Shown piece by piece: positions 48,704 to 56,762 of a stretch of 64,000 nucleotides of DNA. Under the pieces are notes generated by a model, which ran no database searches, was not told the origin of the DNA, and saw only the letters and a program-made list of their open reading frames with translations. Position numbers and translations under genes: made by a program. Every line of letters begins with the position of its first letter. The stretch's first letter is position 1. The stretch lies in contig NZ_CP101464.1 of NCBI RefSeq assembly GCF_024362365.1, forward strand, positions 558,001 through 622,000, written 5' to 3'. The stretch is from Janibacter sp. CX7. Lineage in GTDB: Bacteria; Actinomycetota; Actinomycetes; Actinomycetales; Dermatophilaceae.

Positions 48704-48793
48704 CGTCGACGACCCATGACCCATGCTCTCGCCGAGCACCGACAGCCCACTCGGCCTGTTGACGCCGGCCCGCCGACGCAGGAGCGTGGCTCC

Positions 48794-49331
48794 ATGAGCG
48801 AGACCCAGCGGGCGCAGATGATCGACGACGACCCGCGGACGCCGGTCGACCCGGTCGGCGACGAGCGGCACCTGCTCGGCGAGTACCTGCGGTGGCAGCG
48901 CGAGACGCTCGCGGCGAAGTGCGCCGACCTCTCGCCCGAGCAGCTGGCCACGCGCTCGGTCGAGCCGTCGACGATCTCGCTGCTCGGTCTCGTGCGGCAC
49001 ATGGCGCGGGTCGAGCGGGGCTGGTTCCGCCAGTGCGTCGAAGGGGAGGACGTCGCCACCCTCTACCGCGGCCCGGGCAACATGGACGGCGAGTGGGACG
49101 ACGCGGTGGGTACGCAGGTGCGTCGACGACGCCTTCGCCACGTGGCGGGCGGAGTGCCTGGCCTCGGACGAGATCATCGCGCGGCACGCGCTGGACGACA
49201 CCTTCGAGGACCACGGTGGGTGGACATGGAGCGTGCGCGGACTCGTGCTCCACATGATCGAGGAGTACGCCCGCCACATCGGGCACGCCGACCTGCTGCG
49301 CGAGCGGATCGACGGCCGGCTCGGGGAGTAG
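48794..49331 (+). pseudogene. DinB/DUF664 protein disrupted by a frameshift
   Basis: The ATG 48794 frame reads MSETQRAQMIDDDPRTPVDPVG ... EWDDAVGTQ and then loses homology near 49115. A different frame continues VDDAFATWRAECLASDEIIARHALDDTFED ... EEYARHIGHADLLRERIDGRLGE to TAG 49329-49331. Together they give a complete DinB protein of about 180 residues. A one-base insertion or two-base deletion at about 49103-49121 separates them. It may be a sequencing error or a real pseudogene. Confidence 0.75.
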
Positions 49332-49343
49332 CGGCGCCCTCTG

Positions 49344-49349
49344 TAGCCT
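49344..49349 (+). promoter_or_regulatory. -10 box of a probable leaderless transcript (NUDIX gene)
   Basis: TAGCCT ends 7 bases before ATG 49357. This supports ATG 49357 rather than the GTG at 49351 as the start. Confidence 0.4.
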
Positions 49350-49356
49350 CGTGGCC

Positions 49357-49911
49357 ATGACGAGCGACGAGCCCACCGAGGAAGAGGTCAAGGCGGCGAC
49401 GACCCGCCCGAACCTCGCGACGGAGGCCGGCCGGCTCGCCTTCATCAAGGTCCTCAACGCCCGCCTGCCCAAGAAGCGCCTCATCGCTCAGGGCCTGCTG
49501 CGCGACGAGCACGGACGCATTGCCCTCTGCGAGCTCGTCTACAAGCGCGACTGGGACCTGCCCGGCGGCATCGTCGACCCGGGGGAGTCACCGGCCCACT
49601 GCGTGGTCCGCGAGGTGCGCGAGGAGCTCGGCCTCGACGTCACCGTCCGCGGGATGCTCGCGGTCAACTGGCTGCCGCCCTACCGCGGGTGGGACGACGC
49701 GCTGCTGTGCCTCTTCGACCTCGGGGCCGTGCCCAGCACCTTGCTCGACGACGCGACCCTGCAGGCCCGCGAGATCAAGGCCGTGCACTGGGTCGACCCT
49801 GCGACGGTTGCCGAGCGGGTCGCGCCCTATACCGCTGCGATGATCGCCGAGGCAGTCGCGACCGACACGACGCTCTACCTCGAGAACTCCACGGAACGGG
49901 CCGACCCGTGA
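49357..49911 (+). CDS. NUDIX hydrolase
   Basis: The 184-residue protein has Nudix box GGIVDPGESPAHCVVREVREELGLDV in full. The upstream segment RLAFIKVLNARLPKKRLIAQGLLRDEHGRIALCELVYKRDWDLP is the beta-sheet core. Substrate unknown. The stop overlaps a GTG start (GTGA) of the next small membrane protein, so both form an operon, followed by ychF. Confidence 0.85.
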   Translation: MTSDEPTEEEVKAATTRPNLATEAGRLAFIKVLNARLPKKRLIAQGLLRDEHGRIALCELVYKRDWDLPGGIVDPGESPAHCVVREVREELGLDVTVRGMLAVNWLPPYRGWDDALLCLFDLGAVPSTLLDDATLQAREIKAVHWVDPATVAERVAPYTAAMIAEAVATDTTLYLENSTERADP

Positions 49912-50207
49912 GCGACCCCCTCGACGACCTGAAGGTGCCCCGCCGCCAGCCGACGAACCGGACCCTCCTGTGGCAGATGTGGGGCCGCGAGACGGCCAAG
50001 GACTTCGTCCTGCTGCTCGCGGCGCTGCCGATCGTGTGCGCTCTGGTCTACGTGCCGGTCATCGCGACGTCCGGCGGGTCGTGGCCGCGACTGCTCGGTC
50101 TGCTCGTCCTCTTCGTCGCGATCTGGTGGGCCCTGCGGGCCGTGCTGCGGCGCTGGGTCGCCGCCGGCCGACGGGACGAGGCGGGGGAGCCCCCTTCGCC
50201 CGGTTAG
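49908..50207 (+). CDS. Small membrane protein of unknown function
   Basis: The 99-residue protein has two transmembrane helices (about 32-52 and 58-80), with a basic cytoplasmic start and end. No family recognised. GTG 49908 overlaps the NUDIX stop, implying translational coupling. Confidence 0.65.
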   Translation: MSDPLDDLKVPRRQPTNRTLLWQMWGRETAKDFVLLLAALPIVCALVYVPVIATSGGSWPRLLGLLVLFVAIWWALRAVLRRWVAAGRRDEAGEPPSPG

Positions 50208-50210
50208 ACT
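50205..50210 (+). promoter_or_regulatory. -10 box upstream of ychF
   Basis: TAGACT ends 9 bases before the GTG of ychF. No ribosome-binding site lies between, so a very short or absent leader is likely. Confidence 0.4.
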
Positions 50211-50219
50211 CCTGTCCCC

Positions 50220-51305
50220 GTGGCACTCTCCATCGGAATCGTCGGTCTCCCCAACGTCGGCAAGTCGACGATGTTCAACGCACTGACCAAGAACAACGTC
50301 CTCGCCGCGAACTACCCCTTCGCGACCATCGAGCCCAATGTCGGCGTCGTCCCGCTGCCGGACGCGCGGCTGGGCCGGCTCGCCGAGATCTTCGGCAGCG
50401 AGAAGATCCTGCCCGCGACCGTCTCCTTCGTCGACATCGCCGGCATCGTCCGTGGTGCGAGCGAAGGGGAGGGGCTGGGCAACAAGTTCCTCGCCAACAT
50501 CCGTGAGGCCGACGCGATCTGCCAGGTGGTGCGCGCCTTCGTCGACGACGACGTGACCCACGTCGACGGCAAGATCGACCCCGCCTCCGACATGGAGACG
50601 ATCAACACCGAGCTCGTCCTCGCCGACCTGCAGACCCTCGAGTCCGCGATCCCGCGGATCGAGAAGGAGGTCAAGGGCAAGAAGACCGACAAGGACGTCC
50701 TCGACACGGCCATCGCCGCCCGCGGGGTCCTCGAGGCCGGCGACACCCTCTTCGCGAAGGGGGCCGCGGCCGGGGTCGACATGACCATCGCCTCCCAGCT
50801 CGGGCTGCTCACGACCAAGCCCTTCCTCTACGTCTTCAACGTCGACGAGGACCAGCTGACCGACACCGACCTGCAGGCCCAGTGGCAGGCACTCGTCGAG
50901 CCGGCCGAGGCGATCTTCTTGAACGCCAAGCTCGAGTCCGAGGTCGCCGAGCTCGACGACGAGGACGCCCGCGAGCTGCTCGAGGGCGTCGGCATCGACG
51001 AGCCGGGCCTGGACCAGCTGGCGCGCAAGGGCTTTAACACCCTCGGCCTGCAGACCTACCTCACCGCCGGCCCCAAGGAGTCGCGCGCGTGGACGATCCA
51101 CAAGGGCGACACCGCCCCCAAGGCCGCCGGTGTCATCCACACCGACTTCGAGCGCGGCTTCATCAAGGCCGAGGTCGTCTCCTTCGAGGATCTCGACTCG
51201 CTCGGCTCGATGGCCGAGGCGAAGGCCGCCGGCAAGGTGCGCATGGAGGGCAAGGACTACGTCATGGCCGACGGTGACGTGGTGGAGTTCCGCTTCAACG
51301 TGTGA
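50220..51305 (+). CDS. ychF: Redox-regulated ATPase YchF (Obg family)
   Basis: The 361-residue P-loop ATPase is of universal distribution. G1 [33 protein letters not shown]3 [19 protein letters not shown], the NVDE nucleotide-specificity motif (ATP rather than GTP), and the C-terminal TGS-like [39 protein letters not shown] are all present. It binds ribosomes and modulates stress and translation. A CGAAGGGG motif lies in the G3 region, using a GAA codon. Confidence 0.95.
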   Translation: MALSIGIVGLPNVGKSTMFNALTKNNVLAANYPFATIEPNVGVVPLPDARLGRLAEIFGSEKILPATVSFVDIAGIVRGASEGEGLGNKFLANIREADAICQVVRAFVDDDVTHVDGKIDPASDMETINTELVLADLQTLESAIPRIEKEVKGKKTDKDVLDTAIAARGVLEAGDTLFAKGAAAGVDMTIASQLGLLTTKPFLYVFNVDEDQLTDTDLQAQWQALVEPAEAIFLNAKLESEVAELDDEDARELLEGVGIDEPGLDQLARKGFNTLGLQTYLTAGPKESRAWTIHKGDTAPKAAGVIHTDFERGFIKAEVVSFEDLDSLGSMAEAKAAGKVRMEGKDYVMADGDVVEFRFNV

Positions 51306-51340
51306 CGCCGGGCCTTCGCGCAGAGCGGCCGCGGCATGGT

Positions 51341-51952
51341 CTACACGATCGGCTGATCGCGCAGCGCACGCGCCGCGAAGTACCCCTCGATCCGCTCCTC
51401 GTCCCACTCGTGCGCCTCGCGCAGTCCCTCGGCGAGCATCGCGAGGTAGGCCGGTCGGGGAGCGGTGTGCGGGACCGCGTGCATGCCGTGGGGCGCGGTG
51501 AAGGTGAGCATCGGCAGCCCTTCGTGCTCGCCGACACGCACGAGCGTCTCGTAGTGGCCGGGCCCAGCCTGGTGGCGCTCGCCGGGCAGCCCCGTGAGCA
51601 GCACCTCCTCGAGCGGGTCGTCCGGGTCGGCCGGCCGGTGCATCTCCTGGTTGGCGACGTCGACAAACTGGCCGATCGTCAGCAGGTAGGCCCGGCCGGC
51701 GGTCTCGCCGGGGGAGTCGTGGTCGTAGAAGGCGACCCCGCCACCCCAGGTCCGTGACTCGCCGGCGAAGTACAGGCTCCCCGGCAGGGTCACCGCGTGA
51801 TCGCGCGTCGGCATGGTCCGGTCGCGCGCCCCGACATAGGTCCTCATCGACCCGGGCGGCTGGCCGCCGGCGAGATAGCAGCCGAGACGTCGGCGGGACA
51901 TGTTGGAGCCGTAGCTGACGTACCAGAGGTGCGAAGGGAGCATCCCTCCCAT
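51341..51952 (-). CDS. Gamma-glutamylcyclotransferase-like protein
   Basis: The 203-residue protein has LWYVSYGSNMSRRRLGCYLAGGQPPGS, the YGSN motif that marks the GGCT fold, followed by an acidic catalytic-type segment. Related actinobacterial proteins are often mis-annotated as histone deacetylases. Substrate unknown; possible roles include gamma-glutamyl amine turnover. ATG 51952 is chosen, 9 bases before an alternative at 51943. Confidence 0.7.
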   Translation of the reverse strand: MGGMLPSHLWYVSYGSNMSRRRLGCYLAGGQPPGSMRTYVGARDRTMPTRDHAVTLPGSLYFAGESRTWGGGVAFYDHDSPGETAGRAYLLTIGQFVDVANQEMHRPADPDDPLEEVLLTGLPGERHQAGPGHYETLVRVGEHEGLPMLTFTAPHGMHAVPHTAPRPAYLAMLAEGLREAHEWDEERIEGYFAARALRDQPIV

Positions 51953-52020
51953 TGTCGTCCCCCGCCTCCGACCGGAGGCACCGGCCCCGCGATCGCGCCC
52001 GACCCTCCCGCGCTCTGCGG

Positions 52021-52026
52021 CACAAT
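52021..52026 (+). promoter_or_regulatory. Candidate -10 box of a leaderless transcript (52034 gene)
   Basis: CACAAT ends 7 bases before GTG 52034. It differs from TATAAT at two positions. Confidence 0.3.
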
Positions 52027-52033
52027 CGAGCGC

Positions 52034-52873
52034 GTGCCGCACCTGCTCGACATCGGATCCCGGAAGTTCTGGACGATCACCGGGCGATCCGTCGACCTCG
52101 ATGGCGACGAGAGCTGGCTCGACGGCCCCGTGAGCGGCTCACCTCGGGTGGCCTCCGACTGGCTGGCAGCCGAGGCCGAGCGCCACGGCGGCTCGGTGGC
52201 CGAGGCGGACCCGAGTGCCGGTCTGCTGCCGTCGATGTCACTCCTCGACGGCCCCGGCTTCGACGCGACCCGGCTGCACCCGGCGGTGCGCGACTTCTAC
52301 GAGCACACCGCCTCGTGGCAGATGGAGGTCTGGTCGTCCTGGTCCCCGCTCTTCTGGCCGGGCGGGGAGCTGGTCGCCCGGCTGTGGGGGAGGCGGGTCG
52401 AGCAGCTGGCCCTGCCGATGCGCCCGCTCGACGTCGCCCACGGCATGGACAGCGTCGTGACCCCGATCCTCGACGGGCAGGGCGAGCAGGTGGCCGCCGC
52501 ATGGACCCGCGCCCTGCGCGCCACCGGCCGCACCGTCTTCAGCGGTGCCTACTCGACCCGGACCCTCCCCGGGGTCGACCGCCCGAGCGTCCACGTGACC
52601 TTCCCCCTCGAGTCGGGCAACCTCCAGGTCTTCCTGCGCCCCACGGTCCTCGACGACGGCGGCTTCCTCCTCGAGTCCCTCGGCGGCCGCTTCGGCGACG
52701 ACGGTGCCTACGTCGTCGTCCGGGGGCAACGCAGCCACGCGGCGAAGGTGCCGCTGCGGGAGACCTTCCACATGTACCTCGACCCGCAGGGGGTGCTGCG
52801 CACCGATCACGTGCTGCGCATGTGGGACCGTCCCGCCCTTCGCCTGCACTACAAGCTGGAGCCCGCCGCATGA
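52034..52873 (+). CDS. Hypothetical protein
   Basis: The 279-residue cytosolic protein begins MPHLLDIGSRKFWTITGRSVDLDG. Notable segments are DFYEHTASWQMEVWSSWSPLFWPGGELVARLWGRRVEQLALPM, EQVAAAWTRALRATGRTVFSGAYSTRTLPG and HVTFPLESGNLQVFLRP. The Trp/aromatic-rich central part and beta-strand pattern suggest ligand binding. No family recognised. Overlaps the next gene by 4 bases, so part of a three-gene unit. Confidence 0.7.
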   Translation: MPHLLDIGSRKFWTITGRSVDLDGDESWLDGPVSGSPRVASDWLAAEAERHGGSVAEADPSAGLLPSMSLLDGPGFDATRLHPAVRDFYEHTASWQMEVWSSWSPLFWPGGELVARLWGRRVEQLALPMRPLDVAHGMDSVVTPILDGQGEQVAAAWTRALRATGRTVFSGAYSTRTLPGVDRPSVHVTFPLESGNLQVFLRPTVLDDGGFLLESLGGRFGDDGAYVVVRGQRSHAAKVPLRETFHMYLDPQGVLRTDHVLRMWDRPALRLHYKLEPAA

Positions 52874-53574
52874 TCCACAGCTTCCACCTCGCGCAGGTGC
52901 CCGTCCGGGCCGGCGCGGCGGCACTCGTCCGGCCGCCCACCCCGGCGACCGTGCCCGGTCTCGACCACCTCGAGAGCCTCTCCCTCATGCGGCTCGGGGC
53001 GCCAGTCGTCTCGCCGGAGCGGCTCCAGCTGACCCGGCTGGCAGTCTTCGCCCAGTGGCGCGACGAGGATGCCCTCGCCCAGTTCCTCGAGCGCGACCCG
53101 CTGGGGCAGCGGCTCGACACCGGCTGGCACGTGCGGCTGGAGTTCGTGCGGCGCTGGTCGACGATCGCGGCCTTCGACGGGTTGCCGGCCCGCACCGGCA
53201 CGATGCGTCAGGACGAGCCCGTCGTCGCCGTCACCCTCGCCCGGATGAAGATCCCCGAGCTCCCGCGCTTCCTGCACCACGGGCGGCCGGTCGAGCGCCT
53301 GGTCCGCGACCACCCGGGGGTGACGCTCGCCGGGGCGGCACTGCGCCCACCGCGGACGGTCTCGACCTTTTCGATCTGGCGCAGCGTGCGCGAGATGGTC
53401 GAGATGGTCCACGGCCGCTCCGAGGTGCCCGAGCCGGATCGGCACTCCGCGGCGATGCGCGAGCGGGAGCGGCGCGACTTCCACCACGAGTTCGCGACCT
53501 ACCGCTTCCGGCCGCTGTCCGAGCACGGCTCGTGGCTGGGCCGGTCGGACCTCGTGCCGTGGGCTCAGCCATGA
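52870..53574 (+). CDS. Spheroidene monooxygenase (CrtA)-like protein
   Basis: The 234-residue protein resembles the CrtA-type family: FHLAQVPVRAGAAALVRPPTPATVPGLDHLESLSLMRLG, FAQWRDEDALAQFLERDPLGQRLDTGWHVRLEFVRRW, TFSIWRSVREMVEMVHG and RRDFHHEFATYRFRPLSEHGSW. CrtA proteins add oxygen to carotenoids and have dimeric alpha/beta-barrel structure. No carotenoid gene is in the window, so the substrate is unknown and the call is by resemblance. Overlaps its neighbours by 4 bases on both sides. Confidence 0.6.
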   Translation: MIHSFHLAQVPVRAGAAALVRPPTPATVPGLDHLESLSLMRLGAPVVSPERLQLTRLAVFAQWRDEDALAQFLERDPLGQRLDTGWHVRLEFVRRWSTIAAFDGLPARTGTMRQDEPVVAVTLARMKIPELPRFLHHGRPVERLVRDHPGVTLAGAALRPPRTVSTFSIWRSVREMVEMVHGRSEVPEPDRHSAAMRERERRDFHHEFATYRFRPLSEHGSWLGRSDLVPWAQP

Positions 53575-54239
53575 CGCATCCGCCGGCAGTGGCGCTGCGC
53601 TACGACCCCGGCCGCGCCGGCCGGCAGGTCGTCGGCTTCGGCGTCGCCGCTCTGCTCATGGTCGCTCTGGGCGCCCTCGGCGCGTGGATGATCATCGCCT
53701 CCTTCCAGCAGCTGGATCTCGGCGGCCGGATCATCGGCTGCGGCTTCGGGGCCTTCTTCGTCCTGCTCGCCCTCGCGAGCCTCGTGAGCGCGGCCGAGGT
53801 CTTCATGACGATCCGCCGGGACTCCCGGCAGGAGGAGCCGCTGCTCGTCGTCGACGAGACCGGCGTCGACGGCACCACCGTCGTCGACGGCATGGTGAGC
53901 GCAGACCAGCCGCACATCGACTGGGGCGAGATCTCGAGGATCGATCTCACCGCCCGGGGGCCGGGTGCGCGGCGCACCTCTGCCGTGGCAGAGCTCGACC
54001 CCGAGTTCCGTCTGCGGCAGTCGGTCAAGACCGGCCTCGACCGCACGGCGGGCACGGGCCTGGGGATGCGCGACGGTCACCGAGCCGTCGAGCTGGTGCT
54101 CGTCGACGGCAGACGCGGCCACCGCGACCTCACGCTCCCGCTGTCACCCGGGTCCTTCGCCGCCGCTGCGCCGCAGATCGTGGCGATCGCCGAGGCCCAC
54201 GGCGTCGAGGTGTGGTTGCGGGGCGACGACTTCGGGTGA
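53571..54239 (+). CDS. Membrane protein of unknown function
   Basis: The 222-residue protein has two N-terminal transmembrane helices (about 18-40 and 50-70) and a cytoplasmic beta-rich domain (EPLLVVDETGVDGTTVV, WGEISRIDLTARG, RAVELVLVDGRRGHRDLTLPLSPGSF). The pattern resembles PH-like bacterial domains on membrane proteins; this is inference. Coupled to the upstream gene (4-base overlap). Its neighbours suggest a small operon of unknown purpose. Confidence 0.65.
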   Translation: MTHPPAVALRYDPGRAGRQVVGFGVAALLMVALGALGAWMIIASFQQLDLGGRIIGCGFGAFFVLLALASLVSAAEVFMTIRRDSRQEEPLLVVDETGVDGTTVVDGMVSADQPHIDWGEISRIDLTARGPGARRTSAVAELDPEFRLRQSVKTGLDRTAGTGLGMRDGHRAVELVLVDGRRGHRDLTLPLSPGSFAAAAPQIVAIAEAHGVEVWLRGDDFG

Positions 54240-54302
54240 GGCATGGGCGGGCGCTCAGCCCTCTCCACCCGCTGACCCTGGACCCGGTGGCACCATGGCG
54301 AC

Positions 54303-54398
54303 ATGGACGCCGCACCGCCACCCACCGGGCACGACCTTGCCGGGTGCCGCTGCCTGCTCCATGACGTCCAGCTCCATCCCCACGACGTCGTCGGCTGA
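54303..54398 (+). CDS. Candidate 31-residue leader peptide with Cys/His cluster
   Basis: ATG GAC GCC ... TGA encodes MDAAPPPTGHDLAGCRCLLH followed by DVQLHPHDVVG. The Cys-x-Cys-x2-His-x4-His-x-His arrangement looks metal-binding. The stop lies 3 bases before the start of the TDT transporter, so translation could be coupled. No good ribosome-binding site is seen, so this could also be chance. Confidence 0.3.
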   Translation: MDAAPPPTGHDLAGCRCLLHDVQLHPHDVVG

Positions 54399-54401
54399 CC
54401 C

Positions 54402-55433
54402 GTGCAGAGGATCCGATCCGCGGTCGCGGACCTGCCACCGGGAGCCTTCGCCTTCGTCATGGCGACGGGCATCGTGTCGATCGGGCTCGACCAGCAGGGG
54501 CTGCACCTCCCTTCGCTCGTCCTGCTCGTCATCGCCGGCGGCGCGTGGATCGTGCTGCTGGTCGCGCTCGCTGCGCGACTGGTCGCCTACCGCGGCCGGG
54601 TGATCACTGACCTGCGCGACCCACGCAAGGCCTTCGGCTTCTACACGATCATCGCCGGCACAGGGGTCGTCGCGGTGCGCCTGCTCGACCTCGGCCACAC
54701 CGTGAGCGCCGTGCTGCTGGCGGTCGCGGCCCCGGTCGGGCTGCTGCTCAGCTATGCCGTCCCGTGGGCCGCCGTGCTCTCCCGCAGAGAGCGGCCGGCG
54801 CTCGCCGAGGCCAACGGCACGTGGTTCATCTGGGTCGTCGCCAGCCAGTCGGTCGCGACGACCGCGGCCGGACTCGAGCCGCTCGTCGGCCGCGGGCAGT
54901 CCGAGCTCGCCGTCCTCGCCGTCTGCGCGTGGTCGGTCGGGATCGTCCTGTACGCCGCGTGCGCGGTCCTCGTCGCCCTGCGCCTGACGCTCTACCCCCT
55001 CGACGTGCACGAGCTCAGCCCGCCCTACTGGGTCTCGATGGGTGCCGTGGCGATCTCGATCGTCGCCGGGGCCAAGATCGTCGAGATGGACTCGACGCCG
55101 ATCGTCGACGCGACGGGCGGGCTCATCGCCGGCCTCGTCGTGCTCTGCTGGGCATGGGCGACCTGGCTGATCCCCGTGCTCTTCGCCGTCGGCGTATGGC
55201 GCCACGTCATCCACCGCATCCCGCTGCGCTACGAGTCGACGTGGTGGAGCATCGTCTTTCCCCTCGGCATGTACGCGGTCGCGGGCATGTACCTCGGTCG
55301 CGCCGACGAGCTGCCGCTCGTCGAGCAGATCGGTGCCAGCTGGCTGTGGGTCGCCGTCGTCGCGTGGCTCTACACGGCAGGCACGATGGCTCTGAGCTGG
55401 GTACGCCCACGCGGGAGTACGGTCGGGGCGTGA
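54402..55433 (+). CDS. TDT-family (TehA/SLAC1-like) membrane transporter
   Basis: The 343-residue protein has about ten hydrophobic helices. The opening LPPGAFAFVMATGIVSIGL is the TDT signature; the ESTWWSIVFPLGMYAVAGMY block is characteristic of the TDT/voltage-dependent anion channel family (TehA tellurite resistance, C4-dicarboxylate or sulfite transport). Substrate not known. The stop overlaps the next gene (GTGA). It follows a possible leader peptide. Confidence 0.85.
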   Translation: MQRIRSAVADLPPGAFAFVMATGIVSIGLDQQGLHLPSLVLLVIAGGAWIVLLVALAARLVAYRGRVITDLRDPRKAFGFYTIIAGTGVVAVRLLDLGHTVSAVLLAVAAPVGLLLSYAVPWAAVLSRRERPALAEANGTWFIWVVASQSVATTAAGLEPLVGRGQSELAVLAVCAWSVGIVLYAACAVLVALRLTLYPLDVHELSPPYWVSMGAVAISIVAGAKIVEMDSTPIVDATGGLIAGLVVLCWAWATWLIPVLFAVGVWRHVIHRIPLRYESTWWSIVFPLGMYAVAGMYLGRADELPLVEQIGASWLWVAVVAWLYTAGTMALSWVRPRGSTVGA

Positions 55434-55786
55434 GCACCACAGCGCAGGTCCACGTCCGCTCGGTCCGGGACGAGGCGGCGCCTGGAGACGGCTACCGGGT
55501 CCTCGTCGACCGGCTGTGGCCGCGCGGGGTGAGCAAGGAGGCCGCCGCCCTCGACGAGTGGCTCAAGGAGGTCGGGCCCTCCACCGAGCTGCGCAGGTGG
55601 TTCGGCCACGACCCGGAGCGTTTCGAGGAGTTCGCGCAGCGCTACGAGCGTGAGCTCGACGGCTCGCAGGCCTGGCAGCAGCTGCAGGACATCGTCGCCG
55701 ACCACGGCCGGGTCACCCTGCTCTTCGGAGCTGCCGACCACGAGCACAACCAGGCGATCGTCCTGCAGGACCTGCTGACGCGCTGA
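55430..55786 (+). CDS. DUF488 family protein
   Basis: The 118-residue protein contains VLVDRLWPRGVSKEAAALDEWLKEVGPSTELRRWFGHDPERFEEFAQRYERELD and TLLFGAADHEHNQAIVLQDLL, matching DUF488 (YeaO-like). Function unknown; YeaO-type proteins have been linked to anion and metal stress. Translation is coupled to the TDT transporter, so they probably act together. Confidence 0.8.
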   Translation: MSTTAQVHVRSVRDEAAPGDGYRVLVDRLWPRGVSKEAAALDEWLKEVGPSTELRRWFGHDPERFEEFAQRYERELDGSQAWQQLQDIVADHGRVTLLFGAADHEHNQAIVLQDLLTR

Positions 55787-55800
55787 CTCGCGTCAGCTGC

Positions 55801-56238
55801 TCAGCGCAGCTCCTCCGCCAGCCCCAGCAGGAGCCCCTCGGGTCCGCGGACGTAGCAGAGCCGGTAGGCGTCCTCGTAGCGCACCACCTCGGTGCTCACC
55901 ATCTCGACTCCCTTGTCCCGCAAGCGATCCAGGGTCTCGTCGAGGTCATCGACGGCAAACATCACCCGCAGGTAGCCGAGGGCGTTGACCGGCGCCGTGC
56001 GGTGGTCGGCGACGACCGCCGGCTCGACGAAGCGCGACAGCTCGAGCCGCCCGTGACCGTCCGGGGTGCGCATCATCGCGATCTCGACGCGCTGGTCGCC
56101 CAGACCGGTGACGCGACCGGCCCACTCGCCGGAGACCTCCCCTTCGCCCTCGAGCTCGAGACCGAGCGTGCGGAAGAAGTCCACCGCCGCGGCGAGGTCC
56201 TCCACGACGATGCCGACGTTGTCCAGACGCAGTCCCAT
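55801..56238 (-). CDS. VOC-superfamily (glyoxalase-like) protein
   Basis: The 145-residue protein has two beta-alpha-beta modules of the vicinal oxygen chelate fold: LDNVGIVVEDLAAAVDFFRTLGLELEGEG and YLRVMFAVDDLDETLDRLRDKGVEMV. Metal ligands look incomplete, so it may be a binder or a divergent enzyme. ATG 56238 follows a TACGCT box by 6 bases. Confidence 0.75.
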   Translation of the reverse strand: MGLRLDNVGIVVEDLAAAVDFFRTLGLELEGEGEVSGEWAGRVTGLGDQRVEIAMMRTPDGHGRLELSRFVEPAVVADHRTAPVNALGYLRVMFAVDDLDETLDRLRDKGVEMVSTEVVRYEDAYRLCYVRGPEGLLLGLAEELR

Positions 56239-56244
56239 CACCCC

Positions 56245-56250
56245 AGCGTA
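56245..56250 (-). promoter_or_regulatory. -10 box of a probable leaderless transcript (VOC gene)
   Basis: TACGCT on the minus strand ends 6 bases before ATG 56238. Confidence 0.45.
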
Positions 56251-56269
56251 GGGAGGCCGGGCGGGCGCG

Positions 56270-56728
56270 TCAGTTGACGATCTCGCACTGCCGCAGCGTC
56301 CCGAGTCGCTCACGCCAGGCCCGGAGTGCCTCCGGGGTCAGGCGGGTCCAGTCGTCGACCTCGGCGACGACACGAAGGGGGTCCCGGCTGCGGTACGAGC
56401 GGGTCGGGTTGCCGGGGAACTTCTTGTCCGTGACGTTGGGGTCGTCCTCGAAGTCCCCGGTGGGCACCACCTCGTACACGTGCGGGCCCAGCCCACCCGC
56501 TCCCGAGCCCTGCGCGGCGAGCTCGACGGCGACCTCGGCGGCGACGCCGGCGCCGTCGCGCAGCGCCGTGAAGTACACGTGGTTCATCAGGACGTCGGAG
56601 CGGTAGTTGGAGGGAAAGCCGGCGGTGAGCAGGTCGCCGACCTCGAGCCGCGCGATCGTCCCGTGGAAGAAGGGGCCCTGCTCCGCCAGCGCCGACTTCG
56701 TCGGGCCCGGCCGCGTCGTCTCGTCCAT
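56270..56728 (-). CDS. arr: Rifamycin ADP-ribosyltransferase
   Basis: The 152-residue enzyme inactivates rifamycins by ADP-ribosylation. FFHGTIARLEVGDLLTAGFPSNYRSD, MNHVYFTALRDGAG, PHVYEVVPTGDFEDDPNVTDKKFPGNPTRSYRSRDPLRVV and WRERLGTL are close to known chromosomal Arr enzymes of actinobacteria. ATG 56728 is preferred to a GTG two codons before it. No mobile element is near, so it appears to be intrinsic chromosomal resistance. Confidence 0.9.
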   Translation of the reverse strand: MDETTRPGPTKSALAEQGPFFHGTIARLEVGDLLTAGFPSNYRSDVLMNHVYFTALRDGAGVAAEVAVELAAQGSGAGGLGPHVYEVVPTGDFEDDPNVTDKKFPGNPTRSYRSRDPLRVVAEVDDWTRLTPEALRAWRERLGTLRQCEIVN

Positions 56729-56750
56729 GGCCACAGGCTGGGCCCGCCGG

Positions 56751-56756
56751 TAGCGT
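56751..56756 (+). promoter_or_regulatory. -10 box of a probable leaderless transcript (sugar dehydrogenase)
   Basis: TAGCGT ends 6 bases before ATG 56763. Confidence 0.45.
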
Positions 56757-56762
56757 CAGGTC

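Noticed and set aside
51341..51952. Histone deacetylase annotation sometimes used for relatives
   Set aside because: The YGSN motif and length fit the gamma-glutamylcyclotransferase fold. No zinc-binding deacetylase residues are present.
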